A DNA stretch of 64,000 nt, from positions 1-64,000 of the forward strand of contig FAON01000016.1 of NCBI GenBank assembly GCA_001485605.1. The letters are read 5' to 3'. Positions 46,138-55,836 of the stretch are shown one piece after another; position 1 is the first letter of the stretch, and every line of letters starts with the position of its first letter. The DNA is from Candidatus Kryptobacter tengchongensis (GTDB lineage: Bacteria; Bacteroidota; Ignavibacteria; Kryptoniales; Kryptoniaceae). The translations under genes were made by a program, and so were the position numbers. The notes beneath the pieces were generated by a model. That model was not told the origin of the DNA and did no database searches. It worked only from the letters and a program-made list of their open reading frames with translations.

Positions 46138-48723
46138 ATGGTGAAAAAATCTTTTTTAGTTCTCTGTGTCTTATGTTTTTTGAACCTTAATTTAAGGGCA
46201 CTCCAATCCGAGGTTAAAAAATTCCTTTTCAATGGTAATCCAACCCTTATAGGGCTTGATGCTGGAATGTTTCAAGATACCGAGACAAGATTTAAGGTTG
46301 ACCTGTCTGGGAAATGGCTTGCAAAGATTGATGGAGAGAAAAAGTGGTTTGAGGTGTTAATTCCATCAGCTTATGATTTCACTGGTAAGGTGACATTTAG
46401 AAAAAGCTTCAACCTTCCGGATACGCTTGTTCGGAATAAAACTCTATTTCTTGTCGCTTACGGGATAAATTATGAGTGTAAAGTTTTTGTCAATGGTCAG
46501 TTTCTTACGAGGCACATCGGTGGTTATACATCTTTTGTTGTTAGAATTCCAGATAGAATATTGAACACAGGCGAAAACATTTTGGAAATTCAGGTAAGTA
46601 ATGAGCTTAATTCAAAAACGACCATTCCCCTACGGCATCAGGTCTGGGCGTGGAGAAATTACGGTGGAATTTATAGGGATATTTACATCCTTGTAGCTCC
46701 AAAGGTTTGGATTGACGATGCACGGGTTGTGTATTCGTTTAGTTCTAATTTTTCAATTTTAAACGGCGAAGTTGAGGCTTATCTTTCCTCGGGTGAAATT
46801 TCAAAACTTTTCAACGATAAAAATTTTGATGTAAAACTTCAAATTTTTGAAAAAACTGGCGAAGTATTTATAACAGAGACAAAGCCTTTGACATTTTTTG
46901 TGGATGATTTAAGAAGTTTAAAGATCAAAATTCCATTTACTATCTATAATCCAAATCTCTGGTCACCAGAGACACCTTCGCTTTACATTTTAAAACTTTT
47001 GGTTACAAACCTTGGCAGGGTTGTGGATGAGTTTATCATCGTCACAGGTTTCAGGGATATAAAAATTGGGAATGGAGATATTTATCTGAATGGGAGAAGG
47101 GTTGTTTTGAAGGGGATCTCAAGGCATGAAGATCACCCGAGATTTGGGAACGCTTTAAGTTATGAGGAGATGGAAAGGGATATAATTTTAATAAAGAGCA
47201 TGGGAGCAAATGCTGTTAGGCTTGGACATTATCCAGCGCATCCATATATTTTGAACTTGTGCGATAGATATGGGCTCTTTGTTCTTGAAGAGATCCCAGT
47301 GTGGAATGTTCCTGTGGATATTTTAACAACGGAAAGATATATTTCACTTGCAAAGGATTATGTTTCAGAGATGATCACCAGGGATAAGAATCATCCAAGC
47401 GTTCTGGCGTGGGGCATTGGGAACGAGTTTGATTCTGCAGATGAAGAAGCAAGGAAGTATGTCAAGGAATTGGTTAAATTTGTTAAGTCAATTGACAATA
47501 GACCCGTTTATTACGCCTCAAGGATGATAAAAAATGATGTTTGTGTGGATCTTGTTGATCTTGCATGTGTCAATGTTTACATTGATGATTTTGAAAAATT
47601 TACGGAGAGCATAGAATACTGGAGAAGTAAATATCGTGATAAACCAGTTATAATAACCGAGTATGGGAAAGCGGTTCAAATTGGAAACAGAAATGGTTAT
47701 TCAGATCCTTTTTCGTATGAAAGTCAGGCAAAGTATATACTTGAGCGATACAGGTTGATTCAGGAGATGAATTATGATGGCTCTTTTGTTTGGGTTTTTG
47801 CCGATTGGAGGGGTGAAAGACCTGTTATGACGCTTCCAAATCAAGATTTATATCTTTACACAATGGGGGTTGTTTCGTATGATAGGGAAAAAAGACCAGC
47901 TTATGAGGTTCTGAAGGCGCTTTATACGGATGGGAAAGTCCCAACGCTTGCAATTGGTGATTATTCTGAAAGCATCCCTGCCATCTATACAGTTGCTGGT
48001 ATAGTTCTTTTACTTTTCCTTTCCTATATCTACTACTCATATCGCTGGTTCAGGGAGAATTTTAACAGGGCAACTTTCAGACCTTATAATTTCTTTGCTG
48101 ATGTAAGAGATCAATATATGATATCATTCGGGCAAACAAGTTTGCTTGCGTTAATAATTTCAACAACGCTTGGTGTTTTTATCGGTGGTGTTTTAAACAG
48201 GTTAAAGCAAAATGAGTTTCTTGATTATATCCTAACGCATTTGATCTTCATTGACTGGTTGAAGGTGAAGTTAATTTCAATGATATGGAATCCGGTTGCT
48301 TCTGTGTTATATTGTTCTCTTTTTTCATTTGTTTTGATTTTGCTTTTGACATTTGTCGTTCAAATTTTTTCAGCCTTCGTTCGTGTTAAGGTCTTTTTAA
48401 ATGATTCTTATTCTATTGTCGTATGGTCTTTTCTGCCTGTTATATTTTTGATTCCGATTGACATAGTTTTATATAGGGTGATAGGGAATTTTGAGGCTGG
48501 GATTATGATAGTTTTGCTTGGTTTGATTATCATTTTGATTTCATTCGTGAGGTTGATAAAGGGAATATCAATAATTTATGAGGTGAGTCAATTGCGTGTT
48601 TCTCTTTTCTCGCTGGGTTTAATTCTGATCTTGTTAAGTGCTTTTTTGATTTTTTACGATTTCAAATTTTCATCGCTTGCATATTTGAAGTTTTTGTTAA
48701 ATATTTTAAATAGTGTAAAATAA
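46138..48723 (+). CDS. GH2 glycoside hydrolase fused to a multi-helix membrane domain
   Basis: The 861-residue protein has a signal peptide and the GH2 sugar-binding, immunoglobulin-like and TIM-barrel domains (about 25-605). The acid/base is E430 (GIGNEFD) and the nucleophile E508 (IITEYGK); both agree with beta-galactosidase and beta-glucuronidase patterns. Residues 615-861 add six or so hydrophobic helices, like a Yip1-type domain. The enzyme part would then face the periplasm or outside, held by its own C-terminus. The sugar is unknown. I use ATG 46138; a TTG three codons earlier is in frame. It lies 15 nt before smc. Confidence 0.88.
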   Translation: MVKKSFLVLCVLCFLNLNLRALQSEVKKFLFNGNPTLIGLDAGMFQDTETRFKVDLSGKWLAKIDGEKKWFEVLIPSAYDFTGKVTFRKSFNLPDTLVRNKTLFLVAYGINYECKVFVNGQFLTRHIGGYTSFVVRIPDRILNTGENILEIQVSNELNSKTTIPLRHQVWAWRNYGGIYRDIYILVAPKVWIDDARVVYSFSSNFSILNGEVEAYLSSGEISKLFNDKNFDVKLQIFEKTGEVFITETKPLTFFVDDLRSLKIKIPFTIYNPNLWSPETPSLYILKLLVTNLGRVVDEFIIVTGFRDIKIGNGDIYLNGRRVVLKGISRHEDHPRFGNALSYEEMERDIILIKSMGANAVRLGHYPAHPYILNLCDRYGLFVLEEIPVWNVPVDILTTERYISLAKDYVSEMITRDKNHPSVLAWGIGNEFDSADEEARKYVKELVKFVKSIDNRPVYYASRMIKNDVCVDLVDLACVNVYIDDFEKFTESIEYWRSKYRDKPVIITEYGKAVQIGNRNGYSDPFSYESQAKYILERYRLIQEMNYDGSFVWVFADWRGERPVMTLPNQDLYLYTMGVVSYDREKRPAYEVLKALYTDGKVPTLAIGDYSESIPAIYTVAGIVLLLFLSYIYYSYRWFRENFNRATFRPYNFFADVRDQYMISFGQTSLLALIISTTLGVFIGGVLNRLKQNEFLDYILTHLIFIDWLKVKLISMIWNPVASVLYCSLFSFVLILLLTFVVQIFSAFVRVKVFLNDSYSIVVWSFLPVIFLIPIDIVLYRVIGNFEAGIMIVLLGLIIILISFVRLIKGISIIYEVSQLRVSLFSLGLILILLSAFLIFYDFKFSSLAYLKFLLNILNSVK

Positions 48724-48738
48724 AAGTTACAGGGGTAG

Positions 48739-51700
48739 ATGTATCTTTCACGACTTGAGATATTTGGTTTTAAGTCATTTGCTCATAGGGTTGAGTTAAA
48801 ATTTAACGGCGGAATAACAGCAATAGTTGGTCCAAATGGTTGTGGCAAAACTAACATAGTTGATGCAATAAGATGGGTTCTCGGGGAGCAAAGAGCCAGC
48901 GTTTTAAGAAGCGATAAGATGGAAGATGTAATCTTCAATGGGACAAAAGAAAGAAAACCGCTTGGAATGGCTGAGGTTTCAATTACAATTGAGAATACGA
49001 AGGGGATTCTACCGATGGAATATTCAGAGGTCACCATAACGAGAAGAGTTTTTAGATCAGGGGAAAGTGAGTATTTTTTGAATAAGGTTCCGTGCAGGTT
49101 GAAAGATATAATTGACTTATTCGCTGATACTGGTATGGGGGCTAACGCTTACTCTGTGATTGAGCTGAAAATGATTGAATCGCTTTTGAGTGAAAAGGCA
49201 GAGGAGCGAAGAAAACTTTTTGAGGAGGCAGCTGGCGTAACAAAATATAAACAAAGGAAAAAAATAACTTTCAGAAAACTTGAGGATGTTAAAAATGATC
49301 TTTCAAGAGTAAATGATATAATTCGGGAGGTTCAAAAAAATGTCGCATCGCTTGAGAGACAAGCAAAAAAAGCCGAAAAATATAACCAAATCCTTGAGGA
49401 ATTAAGAAGAAATGAAATTGAACTGTTTGAGAGAGAATATTCAGAACTTCACAGAACTTTGATATATCTTGAGGAGACATTGAACGCCGAAAGGAATAAA
49501 AAAATAAGCGCTGGGGACGAGCTCTCCCGTGGAGAACAGCTTCTTGAGGTGTTGAGAGGCGAGCTTAGAACAATTGAGGAGCAAATTGAAGAGATACATT
49601 CAAAAATTGAATCCGAAAGCAAGGAATTAAGCTTGACGGAGCAGGAAATTGTGCTTTTGAAGGAAAGAAAAAAGGTTTTTATAGAGAGAATTGAAAAAAT
49701 ATCAAATGAAAAACTTGAACTTCAACATCGGATTTATGGATTAAATCAAACAATTGAACAGAAAAAATTAACTTTTGAAGCTATCTCAACCGAGAGGAAA
49801 GCTTTGCAGAGTGAATATATTGAGAAAAAGAAAGAACTTGATGGGATATCCCGAGAGCTTGACGAGAAAAGGGTCACCGTGAGGAATTTGAATGAAACAT
49901 TGATTGAAAAGATGGATGAAATTTCACGGAAAAGAAGCGAGATTGAAAAAATCAAGGGAAAGATGGAGAATTTCAAGGGTAAGATGGATTTGTTAAGCGA
50001 TGAGAGGAAATCGCATGAAAAAGATATAAATGAGGCTGATTTTGAATTAAGTGTTCTTTTTGAGAGGAAAGCCACGCTTTTGAATGAGCTTGTGAGCGCA
50101 GAGAGAATACTAAATGAAAAGGAAGCATTGAGGGAAAATCTAAGATCAGAAATTGAGGAGTTGCGAAGGAAATCTTTTGCAATTCAGAACGAGATTGGGA
50201 AAAAAGTTTCAAAAATTGATTTTCTGAAAGAGTTAATTGAAAAACATGTTGACTTATCCGAGGGGGCACAATTTCTTGTGCAGAGTTATAATCCAAATTT
50301 TAAAAGTGTTTCAGATATAATTGATGTTGAGCCTGATCTTTCGCTTGCGATTGAGTCCGCACTTGGGGAATCAGCAGGCTATCTGATCGTTGATACTGTT
50401 GAAGAAGCTGAGAAAGCAATTGATGTTTTAAAATCACAAAATAAGAGTAAGGTTACATTTATCTGCCTTGATAAAATTCCTGAGAATTATGCGTCAAATC
50501 TTCCCATCAATGGCGATGGGGTGATCGGTTGGGCGAATGAGCTTGTCCTGTGTGAGAAGAAGTTTAAGAAAATTGTTGATCTTTTGCTTGATGACTTTCT
50601 CGTTGTGAGAGATAAAAATTCGGCAATTGAAGCGTTGAAAAATTATGGGAATGTTAAATGTGTGACACTTGAAGGTGAAATTTATACAGATGAAGGCTTA
50701 ATCAAAGGTGGGAGCACTAACGGGTCGTCCCAGAGCATCATTGGAAAGAGAAGACAGATTGAAATCCTTGAAAATGAAGTTTCAAGGCTCAAAGAGGAAT
50801 TAAACCATGTTCAGAGTGAAATTGATAAGAAAATTCGTGAATTTGAGGAGATAAATTTAAAAGGGCTTGCTGATGTTGTGAGAAATGTCCAATTATCAAT
50901 TTCCGAGGTTGAGAAGATGATAAATCAAGCTGAATATAGAAAAGCCAGAGCGGTTGAAAGAATTGGAGAGATTGACAAGGAAAGGGAAGAGATCAGCAAC
51001 GAGATAAAAATGCTTACTGAAGTTCTTGCAAGTCTTGAGGGTGAGGTTTTGATGCTTGAAAAGGAGAAAGAGAAAATTGAGTATGAACTTTCAGTTGCGA
51101 CATCTGAATTTGAAACACTTGAGAGAGAATGGAGCGAGAAAGCAGAGCATGTCTCTGAACTTAATATCAAACTTGTCTCGCTTGAAAATGATGAGAAAAA
51201 CATTGATTTGGAGATAAAACGACTTGAGGATGAAGTTGTGAGGGTTTCAACGAAGATAAGTGAGTATGATGTTGAGATTGAAGAGAGCAAAATTCAAATT
51301 GAAGATATGGAGTTTGAAATTGTTGAGTTAAGCGAGAAGCGAAATATGCTTGAAGGTGAAGTTTCAATGCTTCATGAAAGGTTAAAGGAAATTCAAAGGC
51401 AACATAATGAAAAATTAGTTGAAATTCAAACGCTGGAGAGAAAAATAAAGGAAGAGAGAGCAAGGTATGAGGAATATGTCAGTGCGATGCATGATCTTGA
51501 GATAAAGATAAATGAAATAAGATTGAAGATGCAAAATTTGAAGGAGAGAGCATGGGAGGAATACCAGGTTGAGCTTGAATACAAGGAATTTGCAGATCAT
51601 AACATTGGGGTTTTGAAAGAGGAAGTTGAGAATTTGAAAACGAAATTGAAACTCCTTGGTCCTGTGAATTTACTTGCATTTAACGATTATCAGGAAGAGA

Positions 51701-52281
51701 AGAAGCGACTTGAATTTTTGATATCACAGAGGGACGATTTACTTGAATCGGAGAAAACGCTTAAGGAAACCATTGACGAGATCAACGCAACAGCAGAAAA
51801 AAGATTTCTTGAGACATTTGAGAAGATAAGGGAAAATTTCAAGAGGACATTTGAGATACTTTTTGGACCAGACAGTGAAGCGGATTTGAAGCTTGTTCCT
51901 GATGAAAATGGAAATGTTGACCCGCTTGAATCAAAGATAGAGATAATGGCGAAGCCTAAAGGGAAGAGGTTACAATCAATTGATCTTTTATCAGCTGGTG
52001 AAAAAACATTGACGGCGATAGCACTTTTATTTGCGATTTACCTTGTTAAGCCAAGTCCGTTTTGTGTTCTTGATGAAGTTGACGCACCACTTGACGATGC
52101 AAACATTGACAGGTTTATAAACCTTTTGAAGGGTTTCTCAAAAGATACGCAGTTTATCATAGTCACACATAATAAGAAAACGATGGAGGCAGCTGATACG
52201 CTTTACGGAGTGACGATGGAAGAAGAAGGTGTTTCAAAAATTGTCTCGGTTAGGTTTAAGCAGGGAATTGAACAAGGTTAA
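48739..52281 (+). CDS. smc: Chromosome partition protein SMC
   Basis: SMC is the condensin ATPase that organises and segregates the chromosome with ScpA and ScpB, which are not in the window. The 1180-residue protein has the Walker A site GPNGCGKT (31-38), long coiled coils (about 170-495 and 665-1005) around a hinge (about 510-645), and the C-terminal signature and Walker B: LLSAGEKTLTAIALL and FCVLDEVDAPLDDANID. The signature has Ala where most bacteria have Gly (LSGGE). Length is normal. Confidence 0.97.
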   Translation: MYLSRLEIFGFKSFAHRVELKFNGGITAIVGPNGCGKTNIVDAIRWVLGEQRASVLRSDKMEDVIFNGTKERKPLGMAEVSITIENTKGILPMEYSEVTITRRVFRSGESEYFLNKVPCRLKDIIDLFADTGMGANAYSVIELKMIESLLSEKAEERRKLFEEAAGVTKYKQRKKITFRKLEDVKNDLSRVNDIIREVQKNVASLERQAKKAEKYNQILEELRRNEIELFEREYSELHRTLIYLEETLNAERNKKISAGDELSRGEQLLEVLRGELRTIEEQIEEIHSKIESESKELSLTEQEIVLLKERKKVFIERIEKISNEKLELQHRIYGLNQTIEQKKLTFEAISTERKALQSEYIEKKKELDGISRELDEKRVTVRNLNETLIEKMDEISRKRSEIEKIKGKMENFKGKMDLLSDERKSHEKDINEADFELSVLFERKATLLNELVSAERILNEKEALRENLRSEIEELRRKSFAIQNEIGKKVSKIDFLKELIEKHVDLSEGAQFLVQSYNPNFKSVSDIIDVEPDLSLAIESALGESAGYLIVDTVEEAEKAIDVLKSQNKSKVTFICLDKIPENYASNLPINGDGVIGWANELVLCEKKFKKIVDLLLDDFLVVRDKNSAIEALKNYGNVKCVTLEGEIYTDEGLIKGGSTNGSSQSIIGKRRQIEILENEVSRLKEELNHVQSEIDKKIREFEEINLKGLADVVRNVQLSISEVEKMINQAEYRKARAVERIGEIDKEREEISNEIKMLTEVLASLEGEVLMLEKEKEKIEYELSVATSEFETLEREWSEKAEHVSELNIKLVSLENDEKNIDLEIKRLEDEVVRVSTKISEYDVEIEESKIQIEDMEFEIVELSEKRNMLEGEVSMLHERLKEIQRQHNEKLVEIQTLERKIKEERARYEEYVSAMHDLEIKINEIRLKMQNLKERAWEEYQVELEYKEFADHNIGVLKEEVENLKTKLKLLGPVNLLAFNDYQEEKKRLEFLISQRDDLLESEKTLKETIDEINATAEKRFLETFEKIRENFKRTFEILFGPDSEADLKLVPDENGNVDPLESKIEIMAKPKGKRLQSIDLLSAGEKTLTAIALLFAIYLVKPSPFCVLDEVDAPLDDANIDRFINLLKGFSKDTQFIIVTHNKKTMEAADTLYGVTMEEEGVSKIVSVRFKQGIEQG

Positions 52282-52306
52282 TAACTCAAACTATTTTAAT
52301 GTGTGC

Positions 52307-53017
52307 ATGAACATAAAAGTTTTTTGCGATTTTGACGGGACAATAACAAAAAATGATGTCGGGGACTTGTTTTTTGAGACATTTGGTGATAGGAATTATT
52401 ATTCTTCGCTTGTTGTAAAGTGGCGTGACTATGAAATTTCTTCAAAGGAGATGTGGGAAAAAATCGCCGAAAAAGTTAAAGTTGATTATGTTGAAGCGGA
52501 AAAGTTGATACTTTCTCAGGAAATAGATATCTATTTTATTGATTTTGTAAAGTGGGCAAGGGAAAATGAAATTGAGGTTTTCATTTTGAGCGACGGTTTT
52601 GATTTTTATATAAAGCGAATCCTTGATAAGTATGGTCTTTTTGATGTTAAGTTTTTTTCAAACAAATTGTGGATTGAAGATGGGAGGGTAAAGGTTGATT
52701 TTCCATATCCAGATTCAATATGTCGCATTTGCGGGAATTGCAAGCGAAATCACATGCTAACACTTTCTGGTGATGATGATATAATTGTTTATATCGGGGA
52801 TGGCTATTCAGATAGATGTCCAGCGGAGTATGCTGATGTAGTTTTTGGAAAGAAAGAACTTTTGAAGTATTGCAGGGCGAAAAACATCCCGGTTTATGAG
52901 TTTGAGACATTCAAGGATGTGATGGAACAGTTTGAAAGATTTTTAAGTGGTAGAAAAAGGCTACGGAAGAGATGGCAAGCGGAACTTAAACGAAGGGAAG
53001 TTTTTATGAGGGAATAA
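52307..53017 (+). CDS. HAD-superfamily phosphatase, MtnX-like
   Basis: The start at 52307 gives MNIKVFCDFDGT, where DFDGT is the HAD motif I with the nucleophile Asp (residue 8); a longer reading overlaps smc. The 236-residue protein also has LSDGFDFYIKRI (motif II) and YIGDGYSDRCPAEYA (motif IV), and the pair CRICGNCKRNH seen in MtnX-like phosphatases of methionine salvage. The substrate could be 2-hydroxy-3-keto-5-methylthiopentenyl-1-phosphate or phosphoserine-like. The rest of the methionine salvage pathway is not near, so the function is tentative. The C-terminal ~30 residues are strongly basic. Confidence 0.82.
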   Translation: MNIKVFCDFDGTITKNDVGDLFFETFGDRNYYSSLVVKWRDYEISSKEMWEKIAEKVKVDYVEAEKLILSQEIDIYFIDFVKWARENEIEVFILSDGFDFYIKRILDKYGLFDVKFFSNKLWIEDGRVKVDFPYPDSICRICGNCKRNHMLTLSGDDDIIVYIGDGYSDRCPAEYADVVFGKKELLKYCRAKNIPVYEFETFKDVMEQFERFLSGRKRLRKRWQAELKRREVFMRE

Positions 53018-53042
53018 TTCTAAAAATAAAAAATTCTTCAGA

Positions 53043-53630
53043 GTGAAATCGGACTTCAGACAGAAAATTTTTTCTTATAGGAGTTATACTCCGATTCCAT
53101 TTTTAATTGTAATGGTTATTTTTGCAAGACCAACTGTGTTAAGTTTAATAGTTGGTTTCGTTCTGGCACTGGTTGGTGAGATTGTAAGAATTTGGGGTGT
53201 CGGATATGTTGGAGCTGAAACAAGGACGACAGGTCCAGTTGGGGGTAGCAGGCTTGTCACAAATGGACCTTACGCCTATGTTCGGAATCCGCTTTATATT
53301 GGGAATATGCTTATGTATCTTGGTTTTGGGGTTATGTCAATGGCTCTTTTCCCTTATTTTCAAATCGTTGGTTTGGTTTATTTTTTTATCCAGTATTATT
53401 TAATTGTGACGCTTGAGGAGGAATATTTGAGCAGGACATTTGCGGATGAGTATGTAAGATATTATAAAAGTGTCCCGAGGTTTATCCCGAAATTGAAGAA
53501 ATATGAATTTGCTGGAAATTTGAGTTTTAATATCAAAGAAGCGTTGAGGTCAGAGCGAAGAACTTTACAAGCATTTTTTGGTGTCACAGTGTTAAACATA
53601 ATTATTTTTCTTGTGAAAAATAATTTTTGA
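53043..53630 (+). CDS. Isoprenylcysteine carboxyl methyltransferase/PEMT-like membrane protein
   Basis: This 195-residue membrane protein has four to five helices and the ICMT/PEMT-type SAM-binding stretch GPYAYVRNPLYIGNML, then EEEYLSRTFADEYVRYY, typical of the family. It probably methylates a lipid or isoprenoid-linked molecule; many bacterial members have no known substrate. It uses a GTG start with a weak ribosome site (TTCAGAG), so the start is less sure. It lies 25 nt after the HAD gene and just before lpxB, so it may share their transcript. Confidence 0.8.
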   Translation: MKSDFRQKIFSYRSYTPIPFLIVMVIFARPTVLSLIVGFVLALVGEIVRIWGVGYVGAETRTTGPVGGSRLVTNGPYAYVRNPLYIGNMLMYLGFGVMSMALFPYFQIVGLVYFFIQYYLIVTLEEEYLSRTFADEYVRYYKSVPRFIPKLKKYEFAGNLSFNIKEALRSERRTLQAFFGVTVLNIIIFLVKNNF

Positions 53631-53644
53631 ATGTGTTGTAAATT

Positions 53645-54793
53645 ATGTCAAAGAGATTAATGGTAATAGCAGGTGAGGCTTCTGGGGATTTGCATGCTGG
53701 GAAAGTTGTTTGTGCGATAAAGAAAAATTTCCCAGAGGTTGAAATCTTCGGCGTGGGCGGGGAAAGGATGAAAAAATGCGGGGCGGAGATAATCTATAAT
53801 ATATCTGAAATTTCATTTATCGGTTTTGTTGATGTGGTGAAAAATTTTAAAAGGGTCATTGATTTTGAAAACCTATGCAAGCACGAACTGTTAAGTCGCA
53901 AGCCAGATGCAGTTTTACTCGTAGATTATCCTGGGTTTAATCTTAGATTTGCAAAATTTGCAAAAGAGAAAGGTTTCAAAGTTTTTTACTACATCGCTCC
54001 ACAGGTCTGGGCATGGGGTAGGAGAAGAATTCAGATTTTGAAAAGTTATGTTGATGAACTTTTCGTTATTTTCAGGTTTGAGGAGGAATTTTTTAGAAGG
54101 TATGGTGTGAAAGCTAAATTCGTGGGTCATCCGTTGCTTGAGGATTTGAGGGGAGTTGAATCTGTAAGTGAGGGTGACTTTTTTGAAAAATATGGAATTG
54201 CAAAAAATAAAATTGTGTCTTTTTTCCCAGGAAGCAGAAGCCATGAGGTTAAGATGATGCTTAAGACGATGATTGAAGCAGGGGAGATGATAAGGAAAAA
54301 GTTTGATGTTGAAGTCGTCTTCAGCAGAGCAAGAACGATTAGTGAGTCTGAAATAAAAAATTTAATAGGTGAAGATTTTCGTAAATTTAAATTCGTTGAA
54401 AATTCACATGAGTTGTTAATGGTTTCATATGTTTCCGTTGTGAAAAGTGGGACAACATCTCTTGAGGCGGGAATTCTTGGGATACCGATGGTCGTGTGTT
54501 ATAAAACTTCCCCTATAAATTATCTTTTAGGACGTTTGCTTGTCAAAACAGATGTGATTGAGAGTATTTCACTTCCAAACATAGTGCTTTGTAAGAAAGT
54601 GGTTCCAGAGTTAATCCAAAAGGATTTCACAAAAGAGAAGATATTTGACGAGGTCAGCAGATATCTTGAGGATGAGAATTTATATAACAGCACTAAAGAT
54701 GAACTTTTAAAAATCAGGCAGATTCTCACCTTTGAATCTGATGGTAAGAGCACATCTGAAATCGTCGCTGAAAAAATCGTTTTGAATTTATGA
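53645..54793 (+). CDS. lpxB: Lipid-A-disaccharide synthase
   Basis: LpxB joins UDP-diacylglucosamine and lipid X to make the lipid A disaccharide at the inner face of the membrane. The 382-residue GT19 enzyme starts VIAGEASGDLHAGKVV, followed by FGVGGERMKKCGAE, YIAPQVWAWGRRRI and SFFPGSRSHEV, all family landmarks. Its presence, with lpxK directly after (ATGA overlap), shows the cell makes lipid A and therefore has a true outer membrane. Confidence 0.97.
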   Translation: MSKRLMVIAGEASGDLHAGKVVCAIKKNFPEVEIFGVGGERMKKCGAEIIYNISEISFIGFVDVVKNFKRVIDFENLCKHELLSRKPDAVLLVDYPGFNLRFAKFAKEKGFKVFYYIAPQVWAWGRRRIQILKSYVDELFVIFRFEEEFFRRYGVKAKFVGHPLLEDLRGVESVSEGDFFEKYGIAKNKIVSFFPGSRSHEVKMMLKTMIEAGEMIRKKFDVEVVFSRARTISESEIKNLIGEDFRKFKFVENSHELLMVSYVSVVKSGTTSLEAGILGIPMVVCYKTSPINYLLGRLLVKTDVIESISLPNIVLCKKVVPELIQKDFTKEKIFDEVSRYLEDENLYNSTKDELLKIRQILTFESDGKSTSEIVAEKIVLNL

Positions 54794-55836
54794 TGATAAG
54801 TTTGTTTAAAATCTGGCGAGGCTTAAGATTTTTGCTAATTCCTTTTTCGTTTATCTATTGGGTTATAGTTGTGTTAAGAAATTTATTTTATGATAGAGGA
54901 ATTCTTAAGGTTAAAAAGCTTCCACGACCAGTTATCTCGGTTGGGAACATTCTTGCTGGGGGGACAGGTAAAACTCCAATGGTTGAGTGGATAGGTAAGT
55001 ATTTTTCTACGCTTGGGAAAAAGGTTGCGATTTTAAGCCGTGGCTATGGAAGAAGAACAAGGGGATTTGTCCTTGTAACAGATGGTGAGAAAATTTTTGC
55101 AAACGCAGACGAATGCGGAGATGAGCCGTTTCAAATGGCGTTAAAATCAGTTGAAGAAAAACTTGGATGGATTGTTGCAGTCTGTGAGGATAGATATATT
55201 GCGGGCATTAAACTTCTTGAAAATTTTGATGTTGATGTTTTTCTTCTTGATGATGGTTTTCAAAGGAGGGATTTACATAGGGATTTTGATATCGTGATCA
55301 TCTCTGGTGAGGAAACAAATGAGTTTTTAATCCCAGCGGGTTTAAAGCGTGAGCCGTTGAGCTCATTAAAAAGAGCTAATGTGTTGTGTTTTCGGGATGA
55401 AATTGATGTGAAAAATTTCAATCGGTATCTTGGTGAAGATAAATTGCGGGTCAAATTTAGATATGAACTTCTTGAAATACGGAAATTTTTTGATTATATT
55501 TTAGACAAAAGTGAGTTTTCAAGTAAGAAAGCAGTGGCTTTTTCAGGCATCGGAAAACACATAAATTTTGTAAAATTATTGAAAGACAATAATTTTTGCG
55601 TTGTAAAGGATTTTGAATTTCCCGATCACTACAGATATACTTGGATGGATATTGAAGATATAGTCAATTTTCTTAATTCAACTGGAGCGGAATTTGCGAT
55701 CACGACGGAAAAGGATTATGCGAGATTGTTTGAGATGAGAGAATTGAAAAATTTTCCTTTTTTTTATACGAGGATAGAAGTTAAGTTTCTGGAAGGGGAG
55801 AACGATTTAAAACAAAAGCTTTTGGAGCTGGTTTAG
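54790..55836 (+). CDS. lpxK: Tetraacyldisaccharide 4'-kinase
   Basis: LpxK phosphorylates the 4' position of the lipid A precursor. The 348-residue membrane-associated protein has an N-terminal hydrophobic segment (about 13-33) and the P-loop region VISVGNILAGGTGKTPMV, followed by LDDGFQRRDLHRDFDIV and FSGIGKHINFV. It overlaps lpxB by 4 nt. The gene abuts the next one exactly (TAG-ATG). Confidence 0.96.
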   Translation: MMISLFKIWRGLRFLLIPFSFIYWVIVVLRNLFYDRGILKVKKLPRPVISVGNILAGGTGKTPMVEWIGKYFSTLGKKVAILSRGYGRRTRGFVLVTDGEKIFANADECGDEPFQMALKSVEEKLGWIVAVCEDRYIAGIKLLENFDVDVFLLDDGFQRRDLHRDFDIVIISGEETNEFLIPAGLKREPLSSLKRANVLCFRDEIDVKNFNRYLGEDKLRVKFRYELLEIRKFFDYILDKSEFSSKKAVAFSGIGKHINFVKLLKDNNFCVVKDFEFPDHYRYTWMDIEDIVNFLNSTGAEFAITTEKDYARLFEMRELKNFPFFYTRIEVKFLEGENDLKQKLLELV

